Part shown: piece after piece, positions 30,509 to 42,090 of the stretch | Position numbering within the stretch: the first letter of the stretch is position 1 | Layout: the number at the start of each line of letters is the position of its first letter | Source: Agapanthus africanus | Taxonomy: Eukaryota; Streptophyta; Magnoliopsida; Asparagales; Amaryllidaceae | NCBI GenBank assembly: GCA_030015575.1 | Contig: JASDDO010000026.1 | Location: 27,110,079 to 27,174,078, forward strand | Length of the DNA: 64,000 bases | Reading direction: 5' to 3' | Made by a program: the position numbers and the translations under genes | Notes under the pieces: model-generated | Seen by the model: only the letters and a program-made list of their open reading frames with translations | What the model was told of the DNA's origin: nothing | Databases searched by the model: none

Positions 30509-33455
30509 TTTTCATACCATAATTCTGCATTATTATATTCCCCAGTCCTAGTCATTTTACAAATAAACAGGTGCTTTTGACCCATGTCTGCTACATAGTT
30601 GCAGGTTACAGATTCTCGGGACAAAAACAGTGAAAACAATGAAAAGACGATGCAAAAGTGAGACTTCGACCAACAAACAGAGAATCTTGATAAAGCCTAC
30701 ACGAAGATCAGTTCACAAAATACAAGGCAGCGCAAGGTTCAAGATTTCGTCACGAAGCAACGGTAAAAGTCCACTACAATTATTCACTGTGGAAATCTGG
30801 AAGAAACATAGAAGCCAATCTGAGAAAAGAACAGAAGAAAATTGAAGAAAACATGCAACTGAACAACCCCAGGAAAAATGAGCCCACAAGGCCCAAATAC
30901 GGCCGTAGAACCGCGGGCAAACATGGGCTTTGGCCGCGGATCCGCGGCCACGTGGCCCATGTGGAGATGCAAAATTCTATTGACGGCTGCGAGCGTTGAC
31001 TAAGTCTTTTTCTTATGGGATATTTTTGTAAAAGCATATATGAGTCAATTGTAACCCTAAGGTTTCTATGATCTATAAATAGAACCTTATACCTCTTTTG
31101 GAGGTATGCCTCCTTTCATTAATAAAATTCAGATTTCTTTTGGAGAGCATCGATGCCTATTCATATCAGATTTTTGCATTTTTATACCGCCCAATTTTGA
31201 TCACATTGCTTATCGGTAGGTACTCTTGAGCCGTGTTTGCTAGTCAATTGCAGGATACAGGTTCTCTGCTCTGAATAGTGAAATTGATGGAAAAGCACGA
31301 CAAATTCCGGATTACTGCCAACCACAGATAAAACACGTGTCTCCGCTCTCTATCCGTATGTTGCCGCACACCAGTTTAAGGGACAAAATGGCAAATCGAT
31401 GTCATTTTCATGCACAAAGCTCAATGTCAACACAAGATCCAACATATCTACGCGGAGCTCAAGGAAATCATGGCAAAAGATCCACATCAAATCACCTTTT
31501 GATCTGCTGAAATTCTGGAAAAATTGTGAAGAGATTCTGAGAAATAACATATACCACTCTGAAGGGTACTGCAAACCAAGGGAAATCACCAAAATTGAAG
31601 GCCTAAGCCTCCTAAATGGCCGCGGTTCCGCGGCATAAGCACGCTTAGGCCGCGGAACCGCGGCCGTACGGTGTCGGCAGTTGACCTATTTTCAGGGGCG
31701 TTTTGGTCATTTCATTTTTGTTTTGAATGTTGCCCTAGAATTTCTGTTGCCTGCCTATAAATAGTCCAGAACTTGCCAAAGCCAAGGGTGCTTATTCTTG
31801 TATTTAGATTTTAGAATACATGTTGTTGTTCTTCTTCCTCTTCTCATCTCTTCTCCATTAAAACCTTGTAGTGAGCTTTTGTGAGTGAAGTGATGAATAA
31901 AGAGTTCTTGTTGTTACCATGCTTGTCTTATTGTTAATTACAATTTCTTGTAATTTTAATTTTGTTAATCTAGTTGTTGTTATTTGTTGTTTGTTTATTT
32001 CTTCTTCTAGTTTTTTATTTATCCTTAACAACAATGATGCTTAAGCTTGATCCTTGCCAATGTGAGGTCTCAAATAGCTAGTTGTAATCTTCTAACCTCT
32101 TTCTTTCTATCTTCCTCATTTTGTTTTATTTTCTTTTTCTTATAATGGGTGAGTAGTTTTCATACTTATTAGGGTAGGATAAGGAAAGTTTGAGAGAAGG
32201 AAATCTCTCTCACTCTTTTCTTGCCCAACATCTTAATTCGGACTCCCGTTAATTGAACCACAATCCGCTCCCTACGGCACCCTATCCTACATGATAGCGG
32301 TGATTCCTTAGTGAGACCGGTTGTGGTTAAATTAACCGGAGGTTAAGGCTAAGATCCAAGAACGTACGGACAAGCACCAAAAGGAAGAACTTATGCGTTG
32401 AAAAGCCTAGTTTATACTCGCAAGTTCCTTCCTAGTCGTGCTAATCCCCGTTGTCGCCGATTACCGTAACACCGATATTAAGAGTGGCAACGAAAGAAGT
32501 GAGCGACCCCTAACTCAAACTAATTTAATCCTAACCCTAACAAGCTCTCTTTATATATCATTTCAGCACATAGTTAATCTAAAAACAAACCTGGACATTT
32601 GGACTTAACTCGTTAAAGCACATAGAAAAAGATTCCCATCTCCCTGCGGACGACCCGTACTCAACCGGCTAACTACATGCGAAACCGTCTTGATTGCGGT
32701 AATTAACTAAGCACGCAAAAACTCTACCAATCAATGCCTCTTTTCATTTCATCTATTCAGATCTGACAAGTCTTGTGTAAATGTTTGGAGAGAGCCATCT
32801 GTAAAGTAAGTAATTTTATTTAATTGCCCTAATTTAGATCTTTAATTCCTTGCCCTAGATAGATAGATAGCATGTTCTTCAATTTCCTAATGAGTGAGTA
32901 GTCTCCTCGCTTGTTAGGGTTAGCTTTGGGGAAGGCTTTTGAGATATGAGATCTCTCATCCCTTTCTTGCCCATCACATATAATCAATAGGACTCCATGC
33001 ATACATGCACACACCGCTCCCTACGGCACCCTATCCCACGAGGTAGCGGTGATACCGTAGTATAAAGGCCCGGTTGAGCGTGTTTTCCATGGAGATTAGG
33101 GTAAGGATTGATAAAGGAAGGACAAGAACCTAGAGGAAGAAATATCTTCCCGAATGGTTCTAATCCCCTTTATTAATAATTACCATAACACCTCATAGAT
33201 CTTAATTTGGGTATAGAAAGCGGTGAGATTTATTTACATTTCCAAACCTACTCTAAACCTAACCCTAGCAAGATTTAGATCTAGATTAATTTAGTTTTTA
33301 GATTTAAATCAATCCGTTCACACCGTTCGGAATTAACTCGTTAGAGCGATTAGAAAAATCACAACATCCATGTGGACCGACCCATACTCACCGGCTAGCT
33401 ACCAAGCGACGCCGTTCTTGATTGCGGTTTAGAAATATTTTTGACATACGAATCA
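30509..33455 (+). repeat. 3' LTR of element A, split by a solo LTR
   Basis: The outer parts 30509-31157 and 32734-33455 match the 5' LTR, including the tail GACATACGAATCA. The first base pair TG is now TT. The GC-rich dyads lie at 30901-30918 and 30932-30949 and the TATA box at 31073. Confidence 0.9.
31158..32733 (+). repeat. Solo LTR, Athila-like (1576 bp)
   Basis: It starts TATTCATATCAG (TG changed to TA), ends CTCTACCAATCA, and is flanked by a perfect duplication ATGCC (31153-31157 and 32734-32738). It carries the two GC-rich dyads (31618-31635 and 31648-31665) and CCTATAAATAG near 31754, as in related LTRs, but is clearly diverged from the LTR it entered. No internal region is present, so the two LTRs of a full element recombined. 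Confidence 0.9.
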
Positions 33456-34004
33456 CATACTCACTTTATATTTTCTTCTCTTTAGTAATATTTATATTTG
33501 ATATAAATATTATTATTTTACTTTGTCATGTGTGTTTACATATACAAGTTGTATGTATAAGAATCACAAAGGTGTAGGACGAGAACAAATGATTTATTAT
33601 TTATATTTTTGGATAAAAGAAATGAGTCGTTTTCTTTAGAAGTGTTTAGATAAAATGACTCATTCTTGTTTTATTCAAAAAGATAAATATGCTTATCTTT
33701 GATTCTCATCTTGATCCTTAGCCATTCTTGGTTTGAAAAATGAAGAGAAAGAAAGAAATGAGAAGAAATTAACGAGCTTAAAATTCCTACATCCTTACTT
33801 GAATATCCTAGCAAGATTATTGATTGAGTAGCTTCACAAATGATGTGATCGATTGAGGCTAGAACTTGTGTTGGAGGGATCTCAAGATGGATTATTTTCG
33901 GCTTAGAGATCGTCGACCAAGCTCGATCAGATGGCGTAAGAGCAATGGTAGGGTCTTTCGGTATTAGCCAGACACGGTACAAAGGTTGTAGTCCCAAACC
34001 CCTT
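33456..34004 (+). other. Unassigned, possibly the rest of a copia LTR
   Basis: No coding sequence is seen. It sits between element A and the CACTA region. Since the copia LTR is cut at 24590 and its last bases appear at 41231-41251, this stretch may be the middle of the same LTR. It contains a near-repeat: ATGAGTCGTTTTC...AGAAGTG and AAATGACTCATTC. No second copy exists in the window to prove it. Confidence 0.35.
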
Positions 34005-35447
34005 AGCTAGTATCTTTTTTTTTTTTGCAATTGATGTAGTGAATGTGGTCCTGGAAGTAATAGGTGCATCTTTTCACTAAAAACCTTGATTTGTTGCTTC
34101 CGATCGGTCCGCAATTGTTGCGATCTTTGCACGCGATTACCAACAGTCTGACGGAATAAAATGCGACAATTTTTTTTCCGTCGGGTACATGATTTATTTT
34201 GTCGGGCACTTTATTACGTCGTACATTGGCCAACAGAATAAGGTCGAAAATTTTGGGGCATATTTTCCTGTTTTAAGCTTATTTCATTGGGTAATAGCCG
34301 ACGGAATAAGTTATTTCGTCGGATATCACCCGACGAAATAAGCTACAGACAGAAAACAAAATAGAGCAAATTTTGGGACTTTTTCAAGCATTCGAAACAA
34401 ATTCAAATCAATTACTAATATAAAAACAACCATAACACAATTCAATTCAATTCAATATTGATATACAAACAACCACAAATGCAATTCAACATTGAATTGA
34501 ATTCAATTCAATTACAAATTCAATTCAATTTATCGTTTTCTCTCTCTCTCTAAGCAAGACTCATACTTCTTCGAGCTCACTCCATCTCGAGCTCACTTGG
34601 CACAGCCGTCGTTGACCGGATAGTCAGGGAAATCGAGCAAGTGCTTTAGTGTTATGAATAGAAAATTATTAGTACACAATATTCTCGATAACTATATGAA
34701 AATTATATTGAAACAAAGGATTATCAAAATTACACCGGTACGCTCCTTTCTTGAGAAATGAAGCTCCGGATCATCACTCTCCTCGCCTCAATATCGGCGT
34801 GGACTTCTGCTGCAGAAAAACTCTTTTGTGAACCCGAAGCCGACGTGGTTCAGATGCAGAAGGAGACGAGAAGAAGCATGCTCGAGAACTCGCAGGAGTA
34901 TGAGGAGACGAGCCTTCTGGATAGTATACCGGAGTAGACGGAGATGCAGATAGGTCTGTATGGGGCACGGGTGTCGCAGGGAGCTCGGGTGTCGCAGGGG
35001 GCACGGGCTCCTGAACGAATAACCCTCCGCGTATCCGAGGAGGATGCAACTCCGGACCATAATGGGCATGATATACCGTAGGCGAAATGCCTTTGCCGTC
35101 CAGATGAGCTCTCTTGTGCCAGTTTGTGTTGTATTGCTGAATGACATCCTCATTGATCCCATAAAGCTCCACGGGAGTAGGATCTTGGACGTGCTTCTTG
35201 ACAAACGCCGCCACCTGCATCTCAATCTCTCTGCTCATCTGTTATTGCATAAAATTACAGTATGAACCAAGTTAAGTCAATTATTGAAAAAAAATTAAGT
35301 AATTTAAATAACTACAAGAAACTCGTATATGAGCATACTTACATAATACTCAGTCTCCTCCTGTAAGCTGGGGCACCTGGAGTCACACGCAAACTCCATA
35401 TGATAAATGTCCACGCGACTGGGCATTTCTCTCCTCTGTCTTGTCTG
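34005..35447 (-). mobile_element. CACTA fragment 1
   Basis: The left part (34140-34370) holds subterminal repeats such as CCGACGGAATAAGTTATTTC and CACCCGACGAAATAAGC. The right part (34774-35440) is the C-terminal coding region of a CACTA transposase-type gene on the minus strand. It is cut at 35447, where the terminal sequence of a second CACTA element begins. No clear terminal CACTA end was found on the left. Confidence 0.6.
34774..35238 (-). pseudogene. C-terminal part of a CACTA-type protein, copy 1
   Basis: The 154-residue frame starts MSREIEMQVAAF and contains VELYGINEDVIQQYN and GKGISPTVYHAHYGPELH, then a Pro/Ser/Thr-rich tail. A second, more damaged copy lies at 37400-37860, with the matching piece GQGISPTIYHAHHG. 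Similar variable C-terminal parts follow the DUF4216 region in plant Ptta/En/Spm genes. Assignment rests on context and the paired copy rather than a clear domain. Confidence 0.5.
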
Positions 35448-35503
35448 CACTACAAGAAAAATAGACTTATTTCATCGGGCATCACCCGAAGGAATAAATT
35501 TCT

Positions 35504-36711
35504 GTAGGGTGTTTTTCGTCACCCCATTGAGATGGAAAATACGCGTCGCTTGTCAGGCTTATTACAGATTCCCCTGCCTGGGATATGCTGGGGTTTATTG
35601 ATTGTGGGGATCCGAATCTCCGACGGCCGCGGACTAAACTTCTGTTAATTACCCCTCGTTTTTTGAGTGAAGGAACCTCAATGTGCAGTGTGCGTGTATT
35701 TTCTTTTGAAGAGGATTTAGACGTATTGAGGGCCTCGCGGAGTTTACGGGGATGGTGTGTTCCTAGTGTGGAGCGTGAGGGAAAAGGAGGGGTGAAGAGC
35801 GTCCTAAGGGCGCCCACGGGTCACGTGGGCGCTGGGCGCCCGCGGGTCACATGCCCCGCGCGTGGGCGCTGGGTGCCCGCGGGTCACGTGCCCTGCGCGT
35901 GGGCACTGGGCATTAGCGGATCATGTGCGCGGCACGCGACCGCTGGACGCCAGCGGGTCACGTGCGCAGCACACGACAGCTGGAAACACCTGCGGAGAAA
36001 GGGGCTTAGCCCCTGGGCTGGGAGTTGAACTCTTTGAAGATCTTCGGAGATGATCAAAGAGAACTCATTTCTTCTCCCTGGAGTCTCGGATCCTCCCAAA
36101 GTGGGATTTTTGAAGGTAGGTCTTCTTCCTCCTCCTCTCCTTTCACTAGATTTTGGAGAAAAGGTGAGGTGAGATTAAAAATCTCCCTTTTAGGTATTTG
36201 ATAGGAGATCTGAACTCCCCTTCGAGGGTTTTATGGTGAAAAATTATTTCTTTTTGGAAAAAGAAGAGATAAACTCTTGATTTAATTGGAAATGAAAAGA
36301 AAATGGAGAACTTGAGAAAAAGGAGATGGAGGCACAAACCCTAGTGTTTTTTTTAGAAAAGGAAAGTTGTTATTGATTTTCTCATCATATTTGCCTTTTA
36401 TAGGCTACACTCTTTATATAAATCCCCTTGGGCTTTTCCAAATGGCACTTGCACCTCCCCATGCCTCATGTGCTTATTTCATAAGCCATGGGGCTTACAA
36501 AATTTTAGCTTTCTACCCATTTTTCATACATTTATTTCTAAAAAAATTACATTAAACTAATTTATTGCCTCCTTTTTGATATGGAGCCAGCCCCTTCTAT
36601 GCTCGGTCTTAACTTGGGCTTGGGCCCACTTGGCTTGGGCTTGGGCCCGCTTGACTTAGGATTGACTTTGACTTTGACTTGGTCAGCCGGGGTGTAATTT
36701 TTTACCCCAAC
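35504..36711. repeat. Probable solo LTR inside the CACTA element (1208 bp)
   Basis: The stretch runs from TGTAGGGTGTTTTTCGTCACC to TTTTTTACCCCAACA and separates two pieces of CACTA subterminal repeat. Termini are TG...CA with an inverted TGTAGGG/CCCCAACA-like pair. The flanks, ATTTC and ATTGG, match at only three of five positions, so the duplication is doubtful. Inside are a GC-rich minisatellite (35805-35985) and AT-rich unique sequence. No coding sequence is supported. Confidence 0.45.
35805..35985. repeat. GC-rich minisatellite with CACGTG motifs
   Basis: Four to five copies of a ~40-bp unit hold GCGGGTCACGTGC and GCGTGGGCGCTGG. Open frames across it are repeat-driven. Confidence 0.8.
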
Positions 36712-37399
36712 AATTGGTACCCGACGAAAAAAATATATTCCGTCGGGTAATGGCCGACGTAATAAAATACAACGAAAAAAATTATTCTGTCGGGTCTCAT
36801 ATTTATTTCATCGGTTACGAACCGACGAAACAAGTTAAAAAAACCTGGGCTGTTTTTCTATATTTTTTCCAGATTTTACACTTATTCCGTCGGCTGTAAA
36901 CCGACGTAATAAGTTATTTCGTCGGGTATAGCCCGACGAAATAAGTTAGGACAGAAAAAAAAATTGGGTAGATTTTGGTCGTTTCGAGCAATCGATACAT
37001 ATTCAATTCAATAAACCGATATACAAGATACATATTCACCACAAACTCAATTCAATTCACCACAAACTCAATTCAATTGAATTCAATTCAAATTTAATTA
37101 CAAATCCATTCAAATAATCATAATTTACATCTTCTTAAAACGAAACAAAGGGTTATTAACTTACGTTCGGTATAGCCTCAAGCTCACTCCATCTTGAGCT
37201 CACTAGGCGCCGCCGCCGCCGTGGGCCGGAGGATAGTCATGGAAATCGAGCAGATGCTGCAGTGTTATCAATAGATAAGTATTAGCATACAATATTCACG
37301 ATAACTATATGAAAATTTTATTGAAAATAAGGATTATCAATTAAACTTACATCCGGTATTTCCCTTCCTTGAAGCATTAACCTCTGGATCAGGAGTTTC
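36712..37399 (-). repeat. CACTA subterminal inverted repeats
   Basis: Between 36720 and 36945 there are several hairpins such as TTATTTCGTCGGG/CCCGACGAAATAA (36913-36943), TTCCGTCGGCTGT...CCGACGTAATAA and GTCGGGTAATGGCCGAC. They match the subterminal repeats at 34140-34370 and are typical binding sites of CACTA transposition proteins. The rest, with CAATTCAATTCA runs, is non-coding. Confidence 0.75.
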
Positions 37400-37860
37400 C
37401 TCACCTCGATATCGCTGTGGATTTCTGCTGCAGTCAAACTCCTTTATGAACCAGAAACCGACGCGGGTTCAGATGCAGAAGGTGACAATAAGATGCGTGC
37501 TCAATCACCCATGGGAATATGATGAGAGTCTCATGGATAGTGTATCGGAGTGGAAGGAGAGGCAGATGGAGCCGCAGGGGGCGCAGGGGGCACAAGATCC
37601 TAAATGAATATCCCTTGGCGTACGCTAGGAAGATGAAATTCTTGACCGTGATGGGCATGATATATCGTAGGCGAAATTCCTTGGCCGCCCAAGTGAACTC
37701 TCACATGTCGTTCTGGGTTGTGTCGCTGAAATACGTTCTCTTTGATCACATGAAGCTCCTCGTCTGTATGATCTCAGCCGTGCTCCTCAACAAACGCAAT
37801 CGCCTGCTCATCATCCATTGCTACAAGAAATTACAGTATGAACCAAGTTAGGTTAATTAA
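37400..37860 (-). pseudogene. C-terminal part of a CACTA-type protein, copy 2
   Basis: It is the counterpart of 34774-35238 with several stops. Pieces such as GQGISPTIYHAHHGQEFHLP and SPSASEPASVSGS can be read on the minus strand in line with copy 1. Confidence 0.5.
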
Positions 37861-38231
37861 TGAAAAAGAAATTAAGTAATTTAAATAAATACAAGAAATC
37901 GTGTAGGAGCATACTTATATAATGCTCAGTCACCTCCTGTGAGCTAGTTGAAGTCATGCGCAAACCCTATATGATAAAGACCCATACGACTGGCATTTCT
38001 CCCGTCTGTCTCGCCTACCATTTAGACAAAATTTTGATTTAGATCAAGTTTAGAATGTTAAAAAATTCAGAATATTTGATTTTTTCTTACATGAGCAGCT
38101 CCATATTAGGAGGAGTTCATCCCTCCGCCCAACCAATGATCAGTGTTGCAACTCTGCACCACTGATCCCCGCTCGCTCCTCGCCTGCCATTTAGATATGA
38201 TATAACATCTCATAATAATAAAAGATTAATG

Positions 38232-38928
38232 TCATGCTATTATTGTTCTCGGTGACATACGTACCCTAAATTCAAGCGATTTGAAGTGATCAATCATGGC
38301 GGCCCAATATTCGTCCGTCCAATTCACGGGCTTCGTCGCCAATTTCTCCACATCGGTGGCAGCGACCCTCCATTTCTTATGGATGGTGTGTTTATGATCA
38401 CGCCAACTCCCTGACAAGTATATGAACAGTCGGCCTCGGACGACGTGCAGATTTACGGGAGAGCTGTCAATCCACCAGAATATAGAAAAGTGCGCATACA
38501 AAGAAACACCGAAAATGTATTTAGTGCAATCATATATATATATACGAAAATAATAAATGAATGCTTAATTAACTAAGATTACCAAAATCTCATCTAAGGC
38601 CGTTTGTTTCTTGGCCTTTAAAGCTCTCGACGTCCAGTCCACCGGCACGTAACTGGAATCGTCTTTCACGAATGCGGCATGCGTTTCTCGTATTGCAAAT
38701 TGAGCAACAGAATTTCTTTTGCTTTTTTGCCCCGGGATCAACGAAATCCCTAGTCGCCGACATATGCACCTCGATTTTTGAGCCGTCTCGATCGCGGTCC
38801 CATATATCATTTATCTGTGTAGGGCCCCTTTTCACAGGACCCCGACCATGGCCACGGACCGCGGAACTAGAGGAACTGGATGCCACGTCCCCCTCAGTCC
38901 GTCCACAACGTCGCGAACTGGATGCCAT
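38232..38928 (-). pseudogene. CACTA-type gene, En/Spm C-terminal region
   Basis: At least two frames cover this region: 38590-38928, with a shift into 38565-38810, and then 38232-38501. The last contains LFIYLSGSWRDHKHTIHKKW and PVNWTDEYWAAMIDHFKS, which resemble the W-rich segment of plant transposase Ptta/En/Spm proteins. The upstream part holds RGPTQINDIWDRDRDGSKIE, typical of the region before it. Small introns could also explain the frame change. Confidence 0.6.
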
Positions 38929-39123
38929 ATCCTAAAAAAATAGCTAATGCAACATACATATACAATAACAATTTCAAGAAATAGTTAAGCAAAATTACAT
39001 AGCTGTAGATGATATTAAATTTATCACAGTCAAGATATTTAATACATTATTTAAATTCTGCATATCTAAAAGCCGCATGTATATAAAGGAGACGAACAAG
39101 AAAAATGCGATAAAAATTTAGTG

Positions 39124-39711
39124 TTAATCATCATTCTCTGTAGCACTACTCTCATACGCTGAATTTTGCTCGGAGTCATCGATGAATTGGTCTGGTTCGC
39201 GCGTTGTTCGTTTTCGTATATGGGCAGCTGATCTTGATGATCCGTCTTCTACAACAATCTCCGGATTGATGCCAGCCCTTGAAAGGCTAACGTTGTCGAT
39301 ATCCATAGTCAGGTCTTATAATGGTGTGACCGGCGTTCTTGGGCAGCTAATTTCAAGATTTTTATCAAGATTTCCCATGTTAAAATAGTCTCACGGATTT
39401 ATGCTGATAGCGACATGCCAGATAGCATTCCTAGGGTTCTCTACATAAAAACACCGACGTGCTTGACTTACTAATATGTAAGGCTCATTCATGAACGCGA
39501 GTTTTGATGAATTTAATAGGAGCATCCCATTTTCTACTTTGTATTCTCGTCCTTCTGTCTTGATATTATACCAAAGGCACTTGAATAAGACAACTCTATG
39601 TGCACGATAATGTACTTGCACTATATCTTGTAGCACATTGTAGTAGTCAAGTTGTCCCATGGTTGGATTGATATCTCTAGACGATGCATAACCTCTTGTG
39701 GTTGATGTCAA
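39124..39711 (-). pseudogene. CACTA-type DUF4216 region
   Basis: The 39391-39711 frame reads RDINPTMGQLDYYNVLQDIV, VVLFKCLWYNI and EPYILVSQARRCFYVENPRN, the pattern of DUF4216, which follows DUF4218 in CACTA transposase genes. After a stop the acidic segment at 39124-39306 (DDSEQNSAYESSATENDD) fits the usual acidic stretch behind DUF4216. Confidence 0.75.
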
Positions 39712-40223
39712 AAAAACACCGCAGTTTTGAAACTTTCTACATGCATCTCCATCTTGTGTATGAAATCTTTATCCATTAATGACATAACCAGTGAGACGCT
39801 CAACTAGTGGATCTAGTTTAGAGGCATGCATCTTTATATTTTCTATTATGTTGGCATCTATGGCTGTATGAACCTAATAAGTCACGATAAGATTTCAAAA
39901 AATCGCATTTAGTTTAAGAGATGAGACATGAATTATATAGTTGAGTATATTTTAGTATTAAACTTACAAAATGGTTAATCCATGTCGCAAATTCTCGATT
40001 TCGAGTATTATCGATATGCCTCGGTAGTGATGACTCCTTGGTGGTCTGTACCGAGCTCTCTATAATCTAAGTATGAAACAATGCAATTAGGTATTTTCAT
40101 ATTTATGTGTTGAGAAAAATATCAGGCTGTATACATACTCTTGAAATATGTTGATCTCGTCAGAGTTAAATAATACATATATATGTATTGTATCAAGCTC
40201 CTAAGTACGAAGTGCGACATGTT

Positions 40224-40885
40224 TCAGGAACCTATTATATTCCCGCCTCTACAAAAGACGATTATTAATCCTTTTCCCTCATCACCCATGACGTCCTCAT
40301 TACGGCGTGGCCTGTTGAATGCAGTCTCGGTCTCCTCGAGGTACATAGAACAAAATGTCATGCATTTCTCGGCGAGAAACCTTTCGGCAATCGACCCCTC
40401 GGGTCTAGCTTTATTACGGATATATTGTGTTATCTTAAACATAAACCTGTAGATTTTATTTTGGTAAGTTTAATTGATGAAATTGATAAATATTATTCAA
40501 AATTTAAATTCAACTATTAAATACGTAACCATTACTTACCTCTCGAATGGATACATCCACTGATAAGTAATGGGTCCACCTAAACACCCCTCTCTTGCAA
40601 GATGAACTGTAAGATGTAACATGATTTTGAAAAGCGTAAGCGGAAACAATATCTCCAATCTACAGAGAATGATAGGAAATTTGTTCTCCAGATTTCTAAA
40701 ATTATCTGCCCTATATTTCTTAGCGCTCAAATCTCGGAAGCGATGACAAAAATTCGTCACAACTGAGATAACATCCTTATCCTTTAATGCCCTAATTGCA
40801 ATGGGGAGTAACTGTTGCATGATCACGTGGCAGTCGTGACTTTTAAGATGAGAAAGTTTTTTATATTTCATGCACACACACTTTG
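40224..40885 (-). pseudogene. CACTA transposase-associated DUF4218 region
   Basis: The 40536-40877 frame reads LSHLKSHDCHVIMQQLLPIA, then LCRLEILFPLTLF and GGPITYQWMYPFER, a clear DUF4218. The next frame (40224-40442) continues with YIRNKARPEGSIAERFLAEK. The gap between them holds about 90 bp, perhaps an intron or decay. The preceding TNP2 transposase domain is absent: sequence right of 40890 is unrelated. The gene is therefore 5' truncated. Confidence 0.8.
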
Positions 40886-41230
40886 AGAGATTTGATGATT
40901 AACAGTCAGGAACCCTTACTTACGAGGCGACAGGGGCTCAACCACGGAGGCAGGCAGTGGGGGAGGTGAGGTGGCGGGGGCTCGACTATGGAGGCACGAA
41001 GGAGGAGGCTCGAGCTAAGGCTAAGGAAAATTTGGGGGGGAAAGAAGAGGGCTCGGTAAATTTTGGGGAGAATAGATGTTTTATCTCGACAGAGTTTGTG
41101 GGACCTGCTATATATTGGCATTGGTAGCGGCTTCAACTGCTACCAATACTTCTATAATCGTTAAAAGTAATTGGTAGCATTTGGAACCGCTACCAATGTC
41201 CCATTGTTGTTGGGCACATTTGTAGTAGTG
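40886..41230 (-). other. CACTA terminal region with TTGGTAGC repeats
   Basis: It contains inverted repeats of GGTAGCGG(C/T)T and AACTGCTACCAAT/AACCGCTACCAATG near 41125-41200, and it ends TTTGTAGTAGTG. The left part is rich in GGAGG runs. The small frame at 40906-41136 shows no family. Confidence 0.55.
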
Positions 41231-41275
41231 ATTGAAGGAGAATTCCTAACAATTGATATCAGAGCTCTGTCAAAT
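41231..41275 (+). other. End of a copia LTR and primer-binding site
   Basis: GAGAATTCCTAACA ends at 41251 and is followed by ATTGATATCAGAGCTCTG, close to the initiator-methionine tRNA site TGGTATCAGAGC used by copia elements. This marks the 5' boundary of copia element 2; its LTR would begin with TGTTGG, as at 24296. Confidence 0.75.
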
Positions 41276-42090
41276 TGCCCAAGCGAAAGATATTTAAGAA
41301 GATGACAAAAGATCTCACAACCAAGTTCGTGGTGGAGAAGTTTGATGGTAAGGGGAATTTTCCCTTATGGAAGAGGAAGGTTCAGAATCTATTGACAAAA
41401 GAGAGAACTCTTTTAGCATTACGATGCAAGGCCATGAAACCGGCGGACATGTCAGCTTAAGATTGGAAAGATATTGATTCGAACGGATAAATATCTATCG
41501 AGTTTTTTCTTGCGGCTGAAGTTGTGTATAATATTATGAAAGAGACCACGGAAGCCAGAGTTTGGTTGAAGTTAGAGCAAGTTTATATGACGAACAGTCA
41601 TATGAACAAGCTTATTGTCAAACAAAGGCTCTATAAGTTTCGAATGAAGGAAGGTGCTTTCTTTTCCATTCATCTCAATATTTTTAATGAATTGATCAAC
41701 AATTTGCTTGCACTTGACATCAAAATGAAAGGATGGGATAAGGCGTTGCTGCTTCTTATGTCTCTTCCGGATTTTTATGATAACTTGGTGCATACAATCA
41801 TGTACGGAAAAAAGAACTTGAGTTCGGCGATATTGTCTCATCACTTTTAAGTCATAAGAAAAGGCACAAGGAAAAAGTTGGCTCATATTCAAGTTCGACA
41901 GGATTGATCGCTAAGGAAAGGGGAAGATCTAAAAGCAGAGGATCAGGTGAAAGAAATTGATCCAAGTCCAGCTAGAAAGGTACAGAAGATGAATGTTATT
42001 TTTGTAAGAAACTGGGTCACTTTAAAAGAAATTGCATATCATACAAAAAGTATAATGAGAAGAAGGTAGGAAAGGTATCAATAAAAGACA
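41276..42090 (+). pseudogene. Copia element 2: broken gag
   Basis: The frame from about 41302 reads FVVEKFDGKGNFPLWKRKVQ, typical of the copia gag start. A TAA follows at 41458-41460. The next part (41524-41850) has ARVWLKLEQVYMTN, KQRLYKFRMKEG and LLLLMSLPDFYDNLV, standard gag order. Near 41987-42030 an intact zinc knuckle CYFCKKLGHFKRNC is read in another frame. At least two shifts and two stops separate the pieces. Confidence 0.85.

Larger units (their letters stand above)
24617..33455 (+). mobile_element. Athila-like element A, non-autonomous
   Basis: It has a 5' LTR (24617-25983), a primer-binding region built on tRNA-Asp, a long 5' UTR, one degraded ORF region (27265-29238), a shared 3' non-coding region and a 3' LTR (30509-33455) split by a solo LTR. 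There is no gag core, zinc knuckle, protease, RT or integrase. The 3' non-coding region and LTRs match element B (53544-61468, opposite strand), which does have Athila-type gag and protease. CATAC follows the 3' LTR but is not found before the 5' LTR, where an internal remnant lies instead. Confidence 0.85.
35448..41230 (-). mobile_element. CACTA element 2, deleted, with a nested LTR
   Basis: The left end is CACTACAAGAAAAATAG (35448), the standard CACTA terminus, followed by the subterminal motif TCATCGGGCATCACCCGA. It is inserted in the coding part of fragment 1. Coding remnants on the minus strand run from 40877 (N-terminal side) to 37400. At 41213-41230 the sequence ends ACATTTGTAGTAGTG, a CACTA-type terminus in the other orientation. 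Its subterminal motif (TTGGTAGCGG/GGAACCGCTACCAA) differs from that at the left end, so the two termini may belong to different elements. No TNP2 transposase core is present. Confidence 0.6.

Noticed and set aside
34474-34530. AATTCAATTC-rich stretch as a regulatory array
   Set aside because: It looks like low-complexity sequence near CACTA ends; the same type is at 37000-37090 and no function can be argued.
35585-36053. Open frames over the GC-rich region
   Set aside because: They follow a ~40-bp minisatellite and give only repeat-like GxRVTCPARGxW peptides.
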